Assembly: GCA_963942565.1 (NCBI GenBank)
Contig: OZ012687.1
Coordinates: 3,049,547-3,113,546 of the forward strand
DNA length: 64,000 bases
Reading direction: 5' to 3'
DNA from: Maea johnstoni
Lineage: Eukaryota; Annelida; Polychaeta; Spionida; Magelonidae
In this document: positions 42,447-57,056 of the stretch, one piece after another
How positions within the stretch are numbered: the first letter of the stretch is position 1
How the letters are laid out: each line of letters begins with the position of its first letter
Translations under genes and position numbers: made by a program
Notes under the pieces: generated by a model
The model's input: the letters and a program-made list of their open reading frames with translations, nothing else
Databases searched by the model: none
Told to the model about the DNA's origin: nothing

Positions 42447-42752
42447 TGGGGACAATGTAGCTCAATTGGTTAGGTGTCGGACTAGTAATCAGAGGGTCGC
42501 TGGCTCGATTCTCGGCCGGGGCACTTTGGTCTGTCCTTGGGCAAGACAGTTTATTCCATATTTCAGTACACCCAGGTACAAAATGGGTACCTAGCATAAA
42601 AAAGGCAGTGCTTAGAGCGTGTGCGCTATATGCTGCCAGTTGCTCTGGAATATCCCCCTGGGGATTGAAATGGTTTCCGTGTGTACAGTGCCTGCCAGGG
42701 GAGGAAGGTCGTGTGAGCGCTTCGGTGGATACAAGACTATAAACTGAATACC
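42447..42752 (+). mobile_element. tRNA-derived SINE, Thr-like head
   Basis: The head GACAATGTAGCTCAATTGGT resembles a tRNA with an A box, an ACTAGTAATC anticodon-loop region and a B box GGCTCGATTCT. It is followed by a conserved body (TGGGCAAGACAGTTTATTCC, AAAATGGGTACCTAGC) as in SINE2 families of echinoderms and other marine invertebrates. The acceptor stem does not pair, so it is not a functional tRNA gene. Confidence 0.85.
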
Positions 42753-42869
42753 TTTAGTACGACACTACTTTTGAATAATTTTACCCATTACTGCTTAAGA
42801 GCTCCCACAGGAAACTGGATGGTTGTGACAAGAGCTTTAGAAATTAAAATAATTTAAAAGGGAATTGTC

Positions 42870-43170
42870 GGTAGTGTTCTGAATAATACTTCTCAATTAA
42901 ATACTTTACAAACTATGCCTTTGCCTGCAAGATGTTATCAAAATTGTAAGACTGATTTTGGCTACTGCGTGCATCAATGGGTTAAGGTTATGGCTGAATT
43001 ATGGCATGCTCCAGTCGTTGACCTGTTTACCTGTCGTTTCGCTCCTATGCAAGGTGTGCAACCAGAATGACAAGTTCGTGTTTTCTTAAATGTTGCACAT
43101 AAAAAAGCCCTGTATCAAAAATTACTGACCTAAATGGACAAGATAATACAGGTCGAACTGGCATTTTAGT
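42870..43170 (-). promoter_or_regulatory. Upstream unit, copy at exon B' (2)
   Basis: More distant copy of the 270-bp unit; ends ATTACTGACCTAAATGGACA then GTCGAACTGGCATTTTAG. Confidence 0.5.
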
Positions 43171-44604
43171 GACGGTTTTCCGCTTTTCATCTCTCCACAG
43201 TTTCTCGCAGTTTTTCTCCGCATTTGCTGTATTCAATCCTTTTCTGCTCTCAATGTATGGTCCTTTAATAAAAACACCTTATACATATACACATATGCAT
43301 ATTATTCGTATTATATTTCGTATATGATTATATTTTCACTGTCAGGTATTTTTACAATATCCCCTTTACACATTCACATTTATCATAATATATTCGGGAA
43401 ATAATAAATCAAAGAAATGCCTAATTAATCTTGTTGTGTTATTAACACCATGCCTATTAATGTAATAAAAAACAACAGGAGCAATTTGTCTGTAGAGACT
43501 ACACTTGCTTTTTAACGATTAGGTCTCTACCGTTGAATAGCAAAGCACATGATAGGAATAGTCACTACCTAAAGTAAAATTGGTTGTTTTTCTACCAAGA
43601 TTCAATTAATGCATTATGAATGCCCACACTATATTTCTATCAAATAGACGTCCTTTAGTATATAGCAATGCAGTCTGTATATCAAAACTTGTTACACGTC
43701 TATGCGAAGGGAAATGAGCATCTGCCTTTGGTCTCTGAAAAACGTGCCTCAGTAGTGCACCACGAGTCTCACTGGTACACCAGGAGTTAACACAGGTTTA
43801 GACTTCTTTTCACCCCTAAGGGGAAGCGACGATAAAAACTTCAGTATTGTACATGAAATGTGTAGGATGCTTCAACGTTTAGAATACAGATGATATATCT
43901 AAAGCTCGCGTTTGGCAGTCTGAGTAATTTATTGTAACCCGTACTTAACAGTGTGGGGCTGGTACTATCTACTTCTGAATGAGGAACAGGCTATTTACAT
44001 GTATACACGAGTGATATTATGCATGTTATGGCAATAGTATATTGATATGATGAAGGAATTTTAGTACCCACACAAGTTCACTAAAGTACACCCTCTTTAT
44101 TATAACTATAGTTAATTGGGGAGATGACCTTTGCTCTTATCTGAAATGGTAAAGTAACCATAAACCTCGTTGATAACTAAATTGCTTTATGCTAAACAGG
44201 TCTAATCTTGATTAGCTTATACATATTGTATAATGCATAGTGGGCATCTGGAGATGAAAAGCAAATATGCATCGAGCGTCTTATCGAATGACTGTGCCAC
44301 GCCCATGGATTGTAGACAGTGGCTCCTAGACGCATCTCCACAACCAAACACACAAAATAACCACCATCGCTGATAAATTAAAAACGAGATGTGACAACAG
44401 AGGCTGCCAGGCTGACGCATTAACCGTAACAAACTCCAGCAGGATACAGCGAAAAGTATCAAAAAACAAACGACATGAAATTCTAAATAAAGCTTTAATG
44501 AAAACTGATAGCGAACAACAAGTACAGAAAGGTCAAGAAACCAAAAAAATAATCAATTCCCCAAAGCACCAACGTGATATTTGCCATTAACCAGGCACAT
44601 AACC

Positions 44605-44718
<114 letters not shown>

Positions 44719-44858
44719 CTTGTCGAATTTTGATATTTGGTTGCCCTCACATGATTATTTACAGAAGGTTGTTTTTATATACTTTTCACAGGTAAACAAT
44801 GCCAACTTAGTTTAGTGAGATCAGAGTGTGACTGTGTGTCAATGGCATATGAGTCACC

Positions 44859-44995
<137 letters not shown>

Positions 44996-45316
44996 CACAT
45001 ACTGCTGTGTGTACGAATCACAACCCTACCGATTTGATATGCTGAAACGCATACTCATTTGTACACATGCATTTCAAAGGTTATATATCAAATTGAAAAC
45101 AAAACGATAAACATGACTGCTGCATAGTTTTTAAATACTAGGAATAAGAATATCTCATCGATCGAGATTTCCAATTCCTTTCCTAAGCATATTTTCAATG
45201 ACAAAATTGCACTAAATTAGACACTATGAATACCAGGTTTGACTCCTCGGATTCGCTAACATAAACTTCTTGTCAAATTCGCCAAGCCAGTGTTCACAAC
45301 CTGCGTTATGTACACC

Positions 45317-46190
45317 TTAGTTTCGACCCATGTTGAATTGCAAGCTAGTTAAAAGCCCCGTCACAAAACACACCTCACGGCAGCATAATCACATAACAAG
45401 GTGTGTCTCTGGGTTCTTGACTGTAATCAGGTTGATAATATCATTGCCAACCGTCCTTAGTCCTTAGTCAACCTAATTCTATTTTATGTTAATATTTACA
45501 TCTTTTCACTCAAATGACATAATCTCATTACTTACGCAAGTGGTGGTCACATCACGTTCCGAGTTACATTAGGAATATCATTGTCTAGGCCCAATAAGAA
45601 GTAAATTTCAGATTCAATACTGCTAAAATGTTTTACAGGCCATAACGTTTGAAAAATTTAGTATGAAATCTTGACACCAAGTACATGAGGCTCGTACAGC
45701 TAGAAGCCTTTTCAACTATTTATAACATGCCGGACACTTGGTTTTGTTTTGACTATGACGCGTGGTCATTGAGGTGTGTCTTTGTACAATTGTCTTTTGT
45801 TCCATGCCCACAGGTGATCAGCGGGGTATGTCCTTCTTCTACCATCACTGGGGTATGGCCTCCACACACACGATATCTTACTAAAATTTTATTGCCGGTA
45901 AATTCTTTAGCAGTAAGGAATCTTATATTTACTTCCTATTGGGCCTAGGTAGTCAATGATATCCCTAAGGTGTCTGTGAACCTGTGGTGACCATCACCTG
46001 CGTAAGTAACGAGATTATGTCATTTGAGTGAAAAGTTGCAAATATTGAAATAGAATTTGAGTTGACTAAGGACGGTTGACTACGATATTCTCTACCTGAT
46101 AACACTCAGGAACCTTGGAATACACCTTGTTATATGATTATACTGCTGCGAGGTGGGCTTTTAACTAGCTTACAATGGTACTCATCACCC
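45317..46190. mobile_element. Foldback MITE, larger relative of 36565-36946
   Basis: Inverted arms of about 220 bp (45330-45560 against 45985-46190): left arm words AAAAGCCCCGTCAC, CAACCGTCCTTAGTC and CACTCAAATGACATAATCTC recur inverted on the right. The right end GGTACTCATCACC matches the terminal repeat of the 382-bp copy; the left end is worn. The middle 430 bp has no recognised gene. Confidence 0.75.
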
Positions 46191-47100
46191 CAAGTTGATT
46201 TTTGGAGCCATGAGAATGGTGCTGCCATCTTTATTCTACTAGTGGAATGATCATCATAAATACAACCATTTAGCTCAGTCCACCTTCGTACACAAGCAGC
46301 GCTTGTTATCAATTATGCACATCAAAACATTGCAATGCATTTTGTTCAGAGTTGTCAGATTTTGTATGTGTTACGAATGCAAATAGGTTGTTACTATAAC
46401 TTTGTATCGATAATGCAATATGGACTCAGTAATTAAGGCTATGCGTATGAAATATTATTGAAGCATACTAAATACATCTACTAGTATGTTGGCATAGGTC
46501 GTATGTGTTATCTGACGTATAAATGTTTACTGCTGCAAAAAGCAGCATAACATTTTTTGTGAAATGTTTAGGAAAAACATATGTGAAGGAGATATGTTAA
46601 GCCAAACATTATCAACATCGGTCACTCAAAATAGTTTTTGAAATCAATGTTGGCTTCTAATCTATTGGGAATTCGAATGTATATCATTCTTCGTGTCAAA
46701 ACAGGCTCGGTTCTAATTTTTGATCAAATGTTAATATTGAAGTAGCCTGCAAATAAGTGTTATTTTGTAAGCACTTTATCATGAAGTTTTAGCTGAGGGA
46801 ATTTCATATAATGTAGTTTGCAGTTATATTGTTTTAATCATTCCGATCTTTATTACATTTGAATATGTTTATATGTTATATGTTTTATGTTATATATGTT
46901 AAAATCAAGTCCTTTGGTGATATCTTGGTCAATGTAGTTCCACATTCTGCAACCATATGGCAGCACTTCAAGTTTGCTAGTAACCAAGCACATAGTTTTG
47001 CACAGATCACTGTATTTTGAGATGTTATAAGGCTAGCATTATTAGGACAATAGCTTCATGAAAGTTTGTATTCACCAACAAATTCTAGAAATAATCTAGT
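46191..47100. other. Intergenic stretch, little recognised
   Basis: AT-rich. Around 46910-47050 the minus strand weakly resembles the C-terminal part of a LINE, not enough to call. Confidence 0.45.
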
Positions 47101-48180
47101 CATATTAAAGACTTTCTGCCCTCTTAGTGCTAAGTAGGTTGTTGGACAAATCTCACTGGATGGTTAGCCGCCAACCATGTCCATTGTGACAGATGCTTCC
47201 AAAGAGGGTTGGAAAAGCCACTGGAAAGTCTTGGTGATCTCTGGGACTTGGTCCTTGTAGTCCAGGCAATCTGGCACATTTTTTGGCTAAACCCATCACT
47301 AATTGCAAAAGAAACGAAACCTTTTTTATTTGAAAGGAGACTATATGAGGAATGACATATCAAGAATCCCACTCAATCAAAATATTGGAACATGTTGAAA
47401 TTAAGACCAAAAGTTCCAGGAATTTTGGTAGGTTTGGGCAATGTAGACCGAAGTGCATAGCACACTGAATGTTTGATTTGTTGTAAAAAATGGCTGCCAA
47501 ATGGGTTTTAATTTATTTTCCTTAATGATCAGACATAAACTTAGATTTAAAGTATTTTGTGGAGGGAGGGGGTGGCTGGGTTGGGGGGGGGGGAGCAGTT
47601 TAGAGTGTACTCATATCTCATTTCAGTCATTTTACTTCTGGACTGGGTGTGATAGTGAAGACAGCACCTTAAATCTTAAATGTTTTCTAATATCAACAGT
47701 CAGTTTACTAAAATTGACATATTTGTTATGAATGATTACTCCCTTTAGCCAGTTGGTGGCAGCACTGTAGTATTTAACCCTGAGCCAAAAAATATCTGGG
47801 AGACACAAAATAACCTGATGTACATAGCCAGGAAATATCCGGATGCACTTGCTACTGACCATCTGTATGAGTTAGTCTACAGAGCCTGCGCATAACCCAA
47901 AGCAGCTCCTTCTTGAAGAGCCTCAATAGACCTTCATTTTGACATATGGCAAGGTGGGGGTAACTCCTAAAAGTTCCAAATGGCGGTTACTGCTGGTCAC
48001 AATACCGCTAGCAATTGTTTTAGGTGTTATAAATACTATTTGCGCAATAATAATCAGCCAACATGGTGTATATATGGAAGATAAGAACGAAGGAAGTAAT
48101 TAAAATGGGTTTAGGTTTGTAACTTGTGAATTCAAGTGAGAAATCTGCCTGATGATATATTTTCACTGGTTTTGAAGTGC

Positions 48181-49030
48181 AGCATGCAGATCTATGGTGA
48201 TGCCGACATTGTTATTGTGTCAGTGGCCCTGAAGTTTGTTGAAACTTAACCCATTAATGCTCACAGCAGCCAAAACAGACTGATGATTTTGATGAAATCT
48301 TTTAGCCAAAAGCATATTTCAGGAAATATTTGAAGGGGAAATGTACATCAGAATTTTACCAACAACTCTCCTTCAAATGTTTTCTAAAAGCATTCTTAAT
48401 TTCTGAGTTATTGTCAAAAATTTCAAAGACCCAGATGACAATTTCAAAAGTAACTCTTAAGGATTAATGGGTTAAGAAACTATTGTTGTTGGAGGTGATA
48501 CGGACTTGATGATACTTCTGCATCATCAACTCATCATGCAAGCACTGTTCACAATAGGCTTTCATCCAGGGGCAAAGACAGGACGACAGCAGAGGTACTT
48601 GGATTATTCAGAGAGCTAAGGCCAAACTGAGAGAGCAGGTGTGTCAGCACTTGTTGTTTGTCCATACCATACTTGGATGTGACACAACCTCAAAGTTGTT
48701 TGGTTTTAAAAAAACCATTCTGTTAAAACTCATACAAACAAGCCAGACATTCATTGAACAAGGTTCTAATATTCAACCGATAGGGGTAGTTATATCTCGC
48801 AAAAGGCAATTATGTGCCTATACAAGACAAGTTTGTGCTTTGAATAATCTGAAGCACCAGAAGTTCAGTGATCTTATACAGACAAGCAGGAAGGTAATTC
48901 AGTCTAAACAGTTGCCACCCATGTGAGCTGCCACAAAGTTTAGCAGCTTCTATGTTTTTCACCAAATTTCAACATGGAAGAACAGAAAACCTGACCCTGA
49001 GAACTTGGGTTGCAAATTGTAGACGTAATT
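48181..49030 (+). pseudogene. Decayed FEN/PIN-nuclease-like gene inside the transposon
   Basis: Plus-strand fragments: YGDADIVIVSVALKFVET (48194-48246), then after a nested MITE TIVVGGDTDLMILLHHQL (48483-48536), then FVHTILGCDTTSKLFGF in the open frame 48639-48926 (95 aa). The paired acidic motifs GDAD and GDTDL with GCDTT fit the PIN/FEN1-like nuclease proteins that occur as multi-copy, repeat-associated genes in invertebrates; their usual Cys-rich C-terminus is not recognisable here. Frame shifts and stops separate the fragments, so no functional protein is expected from this copy. Confidence 0.6.
48246..48475 (+). mobile_element. TTAA-flanked MITE, copy 1
   Basis: Ends TTAACCCATTAAT and ATTAATGGGTTAA. 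It interrupts the nuclease-like reading between KFVET and the GDTDL segment. Inner words GCAGCCAAAACAGAC recur inverted in copy 2. Confidence 0.8.
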
Positions 49031-49106
49031 GTCCCAAAACTTTCAGGCATCCTATTTTCAATGGTGATCACAAATATTTGGATAACAATCTTGAATATGT
49101 GTTTAC

Positions 49107-49336
49107 TTAATCCATTAGCACTCAGGGTTCCTCTAGAAAGTATGTTCTGCTACTCTTGTAATCATGGAAATAACTTGGGAAGATAGAGAAAATTGACAAA
49201 AAACCTGAAGGGGAGTTGTTGTATGCATTCTGATCAACAACTTTCCTTCAAATGTTTTCCAGAAAATGCTTTTGTAAGTAAAATATTTCCCAAATTGTCA
49301 TGCCTGTTTTGGCTGCCCTGATTTCAAATGGGTTAA
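49107..49336 (-). mobile_element. TTAA-flanked MITE, copy 2
   Basis: TTAATCCATTAGCACTC at the left and AAATGGGTTAA at the right; opposite orientation to copy 1 (its right part reads GCCTGTTTTGGCTGCCCTGA). CAACTTTCCTTCAAATGTTT is shared with copy 1. Confidence 0.8.
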
Positions 49337-50720
49337 TATGGGAAAATGGGTTTAATCAAAGTCATAGAAGTTACAGAGTAGTAAACACTTAATTATTTGT
49401 TTAAAAATGACATTCTTAGAAATTTCAGGCAATGAAATCTGGGTGTTATGTTTGATTTTTGAGGGTTCAGGATTCCAAATGACCTTCAAGCACTGGCCTG
49501 GGGTATATTCATTATTATGATTCTAAACATTTTTTGAACCACAAGTCATTCTTTATTAGGTAACTGATTTCATAATTGTCCATTTCATCATTTTTTACCT
49601 TTTGTCCAGTAGATGGACATATATGGGGCAATAGCCCATGATTGTTGGAGACCCACAAAAGGGGTATAGAATCGTGCAACAACTTAAAGCTAAAATATAA
49701 TTTAAGTTAATATTATCTCATATTTACCTACATCTTTGGTAAAAATGTCATAGAAGACAACTTATCTTTTGATTACTCAAAAAATGTCAACATTTTTCAT
49801 TGTTTTACTCTGTATCATGATTTCACAAATATGCTAATTTTTCAACAATTTTGATTGAAAAATACACATTGTTCCAATACTTTGATTGAGTGGGATTTTC
49901 GATATGTTATTATATATACACTAATGCTCTTAATACAGTAGGTTTCGTTTCTTTTGCAATTAGTGGTGGGTAAAACACTACTTTGCCTGGACTATTGCGC
50001 CATACGAACTGGCGTGAGCTCCAGGCAGTGTGGCTAATGATGAAACATTTCCTTCCACAGCTCCAGGGTGCAGCGATGGATGTTTTCTCAGATTCTATCT
50101 TGGTTGACAATATTAACAAGGAGGGTGGTACTCAGCTCCCATCACTCTGTTGCCTCAGAGAGAAACCACTGCGTGGCGATAGATCCTTCGCCCAACGATG
50201 TTTTTCCGTGGCAGTTGCTGCTAAAGCCTCTGTTCTGCCCTGGAGGGACTCTTCTACCCACAAATGAGAAGGGGATGTGCACATACGCCACTCATGCTGC
50301 CACTTGGTGAGTGATCCAGTGATTTTATTTGGAGTCGATTCTAATAGCCTACCCTATTTGTGTTCCAAAGAAAAAAAAAACTTTTTACAGACTAGTAATT
50401 TAAAAAAGAGCCTCCCCTTTGGGTTAAAGGAGAGCTAGAGTAAGCTACCATGTGATGATTGTCTCCATCTCCATACTCTTCAATTACCTAGCTCGGATAT
50501 TGCAAGAAAGTTTTGATAGGTTTTCTTGTATTCTCCAGTCCCATAAGGACCATAATGTTGATGTCATCGTAGTCGCAGCAAGCAGGGTTTCATGGAGTCA
50601 TTTGGACACCCAAACCCACTCTCCACCCATAGATCCCGCTACGCATAGTATCTCTGCCACTACACCGATTCTTTTTCGCGGAATGTATCCCATTGGTCAA
50701 AAGGTGTGATGCACGTGGTC

Positions 50721-53799
<3,079 letters not shown>

Positions 53800-54031
53800 T
53801 GGCTCCCTAAATTTGGAACAAATTTCCTATCACTTAACACACATTTAAACATATTACAACTGTATTCAAATACGCATATAACAACATTCGCATATAGATA
53901 TATTGATACCCATAGCACGCAAGTTTGAACATTTTTAACGCAAATATAGTATCATTACTCAAACATACGCAGATATTTCTCAACTTTAATGAGATTACGC
54001 AAATTACTGGCTCCTTGTCGGGGAGAACCCA

Positions 54032-56318
54032 TTATTCCTCATTAGATTCCACAATAAGTACCAATTTGTGAATCGGGCGTTTGATAAAGGACATAGCACG
54101 CATTGGTTTACCATTTTTGTCTAAGTTAGAATTACCAATAGCTAGCTTTACTGATCGTACATAGCCATCTTGGCTAGGAAAAGTTTCAATAACTCTTCCG
54201 AGACACCATTCACCACGAGGGAGATTTTCATCCTTCAGTATAACCACATCGTTAACCTTGAGGTTGCGTTTTGGTTGAACCCACTTCTGACGTGTTTGTA
54301 AGTTTTGCAGGTATTCCCTTCGCCATCTATACCAAAACTCATTCACCAGGTGTTGTACCCGTCTCCACCTTTTTCTCGCATACAAATCTGATTCATCAAA
54401 TTTACCAGGTGGGGATAGTAACACACTAGATTTCATGGTTAGGAGGTGATTAGGTGTTAAGGGGTTGAGCGATAAAGGATCGTTTACATTTTCTACTGTA
54501 AGGGGCCTGCTGTTTACTATAGCAGCAGCCTCGCACATTACAGTACGCAATGAATCATCATTCAACTGACCGCTAACCTGTTGCATCAAGGCATTGAGAA
54601 CATTTCTCACTGTACGAATCTGCCTCTCCCATACGCCTCCCATATGGCTTGCTGATGGCACATTGAACTTAAATTCTACATAGTCACAACCTTTAGAAAG
54701 CAAAAATTGTTTTATGTGACTTTGATCTAGTTCTGAAAGTGCAGCTTTCTGCTCTGAGAGAGTGCCTATGAAATTGGTGCCGCAGTCTGACCTCAGCAAA
54801 CGAATTGGTCCTCGTACAGATAGAAATCTTCTCAATGCATTCATGAATGCATCAGTACTCAGGTCAGTCGCCACCTCAATGTGGATAGCTCTGGAAGAAA
54901 GACATGTGAATAGGGCCCCATAACGCTTTAGAGATTTCCTTCCCTCTTTAACTATCCAAGGGCCGAAAAAATCTACCCCAACAAAACTAAATGGAGGGGA
55001 GGGCTCTACTCTGTCTGATGGTAGGTCTGACATTTTCTGACTCTGCAGACGTCCACGCAACTTTCTGCAGGTGACGCATTTGTATATGAAATTAGACACT
55101 GCTGCACTACACCCAACAATCCAATACCCATTGCTGCGTATTGCATTGGTTGTGGTATTTCTACCTTGGTGAGCAGTTTGTTTGTGAAAATAGTCTATGA
55201 TTAGTTCAGTCACGTGTCCCTTTCTAGGGAGTATGACAGGGTGTTTTAACGTGTCTGATAAGTTTGCACGCCTCAGGCGACCACCGACACGCAAAATACC
55301 ATTTTGGTCAATAAAGGGGTCTAACCTGAAAAGAGAACTGGACTTCTTTAGATGGTTGTTTCTGATTCTTCTTGCATGGCGATCATAACCACTTTGGAGC
55401 ATTTGAAGGCACTTGAGCTCTTCAGAAAATGCCTTGGCCTGAACTTGTTTGATTATTTCTATTTCGGCCTGATCTAGTTCCTGTACAGTAACTGATTTAT
55501 ACTCTGATAGGTGAGAGTGAATGGAAGATTTCTGCTTTTTTAGCAATCTTTCCTGTAACAGGCTTTTCAATCTGAGGCAAGTAGCTACGGCTCTTTTTGC
55601 TCTGAACCAATCAGAAAACACCTCTAAACGAGCAAGGTCAAATCCTGTAACTGTCTCACTTTGAGACACCATTACCTGCACTTTCTTTAGTTCAGGATCA
55701 TGTGGGTTAAGGTCTGGTGTTATATCCTTACCGTATGTTGAAATATCCTTTTCCCACAAAAAGGACGGTCCGTTAATCCATGTTGAGCTCTTACTGAATT
55801 CTTCAGCAGTCACGCCTCTAGAGCTCATATCTGCAGGATTGTCATTCGATTTCACATAGCGCCATTGAGAGGGGCTTGAGTGGTCCCTTATTTGTTGCAC
55901 TCGGTTGGCAACAAATATGTGAAATCTGCGTGATTCATTTGAAATGTATCCTAATACAACCTTACTGTCTGTCCAAAAGGTTTCCGCGATATTCTCATAA
56001 TCTAGCTCGTCTTGTAAGAACTTGCTAATGCGGACAGACACTAGAGCGGCTGTCAATACTAACCTCGGAATAGTCATAGTTTTCAGTGGAGCAACTCTGG
56101 ACTTACCTATCACTAAGGTACAATGCACTTCACCTTGGTCATTTACTAGACGCAGGTAAGAACACTGACCGTAGGCAAAGTTGCTCGCATCCGAAAAGTG
56201 ATGTAATTCTACCGTTTGAACATTCCCAAAATTGGCTGGTTTGAAACAGCGAGGGATGTGAAAGAATTCTAGTTTTGACAGACAGCTCCTCCAAAGTTTG
56301 ATTTCGGTGCGGCATCCA
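54032..56318 (-). CDS. BEL pol portion: RNase H and integrase (fossil part)
   Basis: Long minus-strand open stretch of a Pao-type polyprotein. Segments in order: ELHHFSDASNFAYG (RNase H start), FWTDSKVVLGYI, HQGRNTTTNAI with CVTCRKL (integrase zinc site), GVDFFGPW and SDCGTNFIGT (integrase core), and a C-terminal Pao domain ending FIKRPIHKLVLIVE. Part of the rearranged fossil. Confidence 0.88.
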
Positions 56319-56742
56319 TGTAATGAATATGGTTTACATTTAGTTTTCCGAACTGCCACCAGATGGCAGTCTCATTTAAATTTGTTTTTTCTGTGCATTT
56401 TTCTCATTGGTCAATTAGGACTGACCAGTCATGTGACTCCTCTCTGACCAGTTTGAGCCACATATGAGCTTAACCATCCTGAGCATGCACCTGTCTCAAT
56501 GGCTCTCAGGGCAACACCCTTTCTATAAACTTGGATTAAAGAGGTAAATTCTACAATGTATTTCTATAATGAATTTCCTTTTCTCTATTGTATTTCATGT
56601 CTATTTGTATGAGTTCTAAAACTGTATTATTGTAGAAACTTATTATGTATTTTCTTTAGTTTCACAGGCAAACAAGAAATAAAGCTTCTGCTTGTTGTAC
56701 TCTATCCAAAGAGTTTGGTTGTTTTGCGGCCCTGAAGCTACA
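56319..56742 (+). repeat. BEL LTR, plus orientation (424 bp)
   Basis: Begins TGTAATGAATATGG, ends CCTGAAGCTACA, then a leader region to the gag start. Inverted relative to 53376-53799. Confidence 0.93.
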
Positions 56743-57056
56743 GTGAAACTCTACAAGACTGTCATACCTGCCTGGTCTTCAACTCTACTCGTTCTTCTAT
56801 ACCTGCGTGAATGACTGGAGCTTTTCTACCCTGCGTGACAGACTGGTGCTTTTTCCCTTGCGCAAGAGACTACCCTGAGTGAGTTACCCTGTGCGAAACT
56901 ACACAGCATGCGTTTCTACTGCGTTTCTACCCTGCGTGAATATACCTTCAAGTGGTGACTTCTCTTCATATCAAGATAGACAATGTCATGTAAACAAGAA
57001 CATTCCACTGGATTGGTGAGAGACTTTGAATGATTATTTTATGTATCTCTGCATGA

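Larger units (their letters stand above)
41761..43200. other. Upstream region of exon B'
   Basis: Two copies of the roughly 270-bp upstream unit (41970-42243, 42870-43170) with a SINE between them. No gene. Confidence 0.6.
47258..49994. mobile_element. 2.7-kb inverted-repeat DNA transposon with a nuclease-like gene
   Basis: Terminal inverted repeats start TAGTCCAGGCAA at 47258 and end TTGCCTGGACTA at 49994. The arms stay alignable for about 130 bp (CACTAATTGCAAAAGAAACG, AATCCCACTCAATCAAA, ATTGGAACA). Three-base flanks TTG lie on both sides (47255-47257, 49995-49997). The only gene trace is FEN/PIN-nuclease-like (48181-49020), with two TTAA-flanked MITEs nested in the element. No known transposase seen, so superfamily is open; a 3-bp duplication fits PIF/Harbinger or CACTA types among others. 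Confidence 0.75.
47110..50720 (+). mobile_element. DIRS-like retrotransposon relic split by a DNA transposon
   Basis: Plus-strand segments at about 47165-47257 (a TDASKEGW motif) and 49998-50130 (NWRELQAVWL motif) resemble the RNase H region of DIRS-type elements; a VDVIVVAASR-like stretch near 50550 fits sequence further along. A 2.7-kb inverted-repeat element sits between the first two. Broken in several places; an old fossil, limits approximate. Confidence 0.65.

Noticed and set aside
42447-42520. A functional tRNA-Thr gene
   Set aside because: The acceptor stem does not pair and the sequence continues into a typical SINE body.
46910-47050. LINE C-terminal fragment on minus
   Set aside because: Only a weak resemblance; not enough to call.
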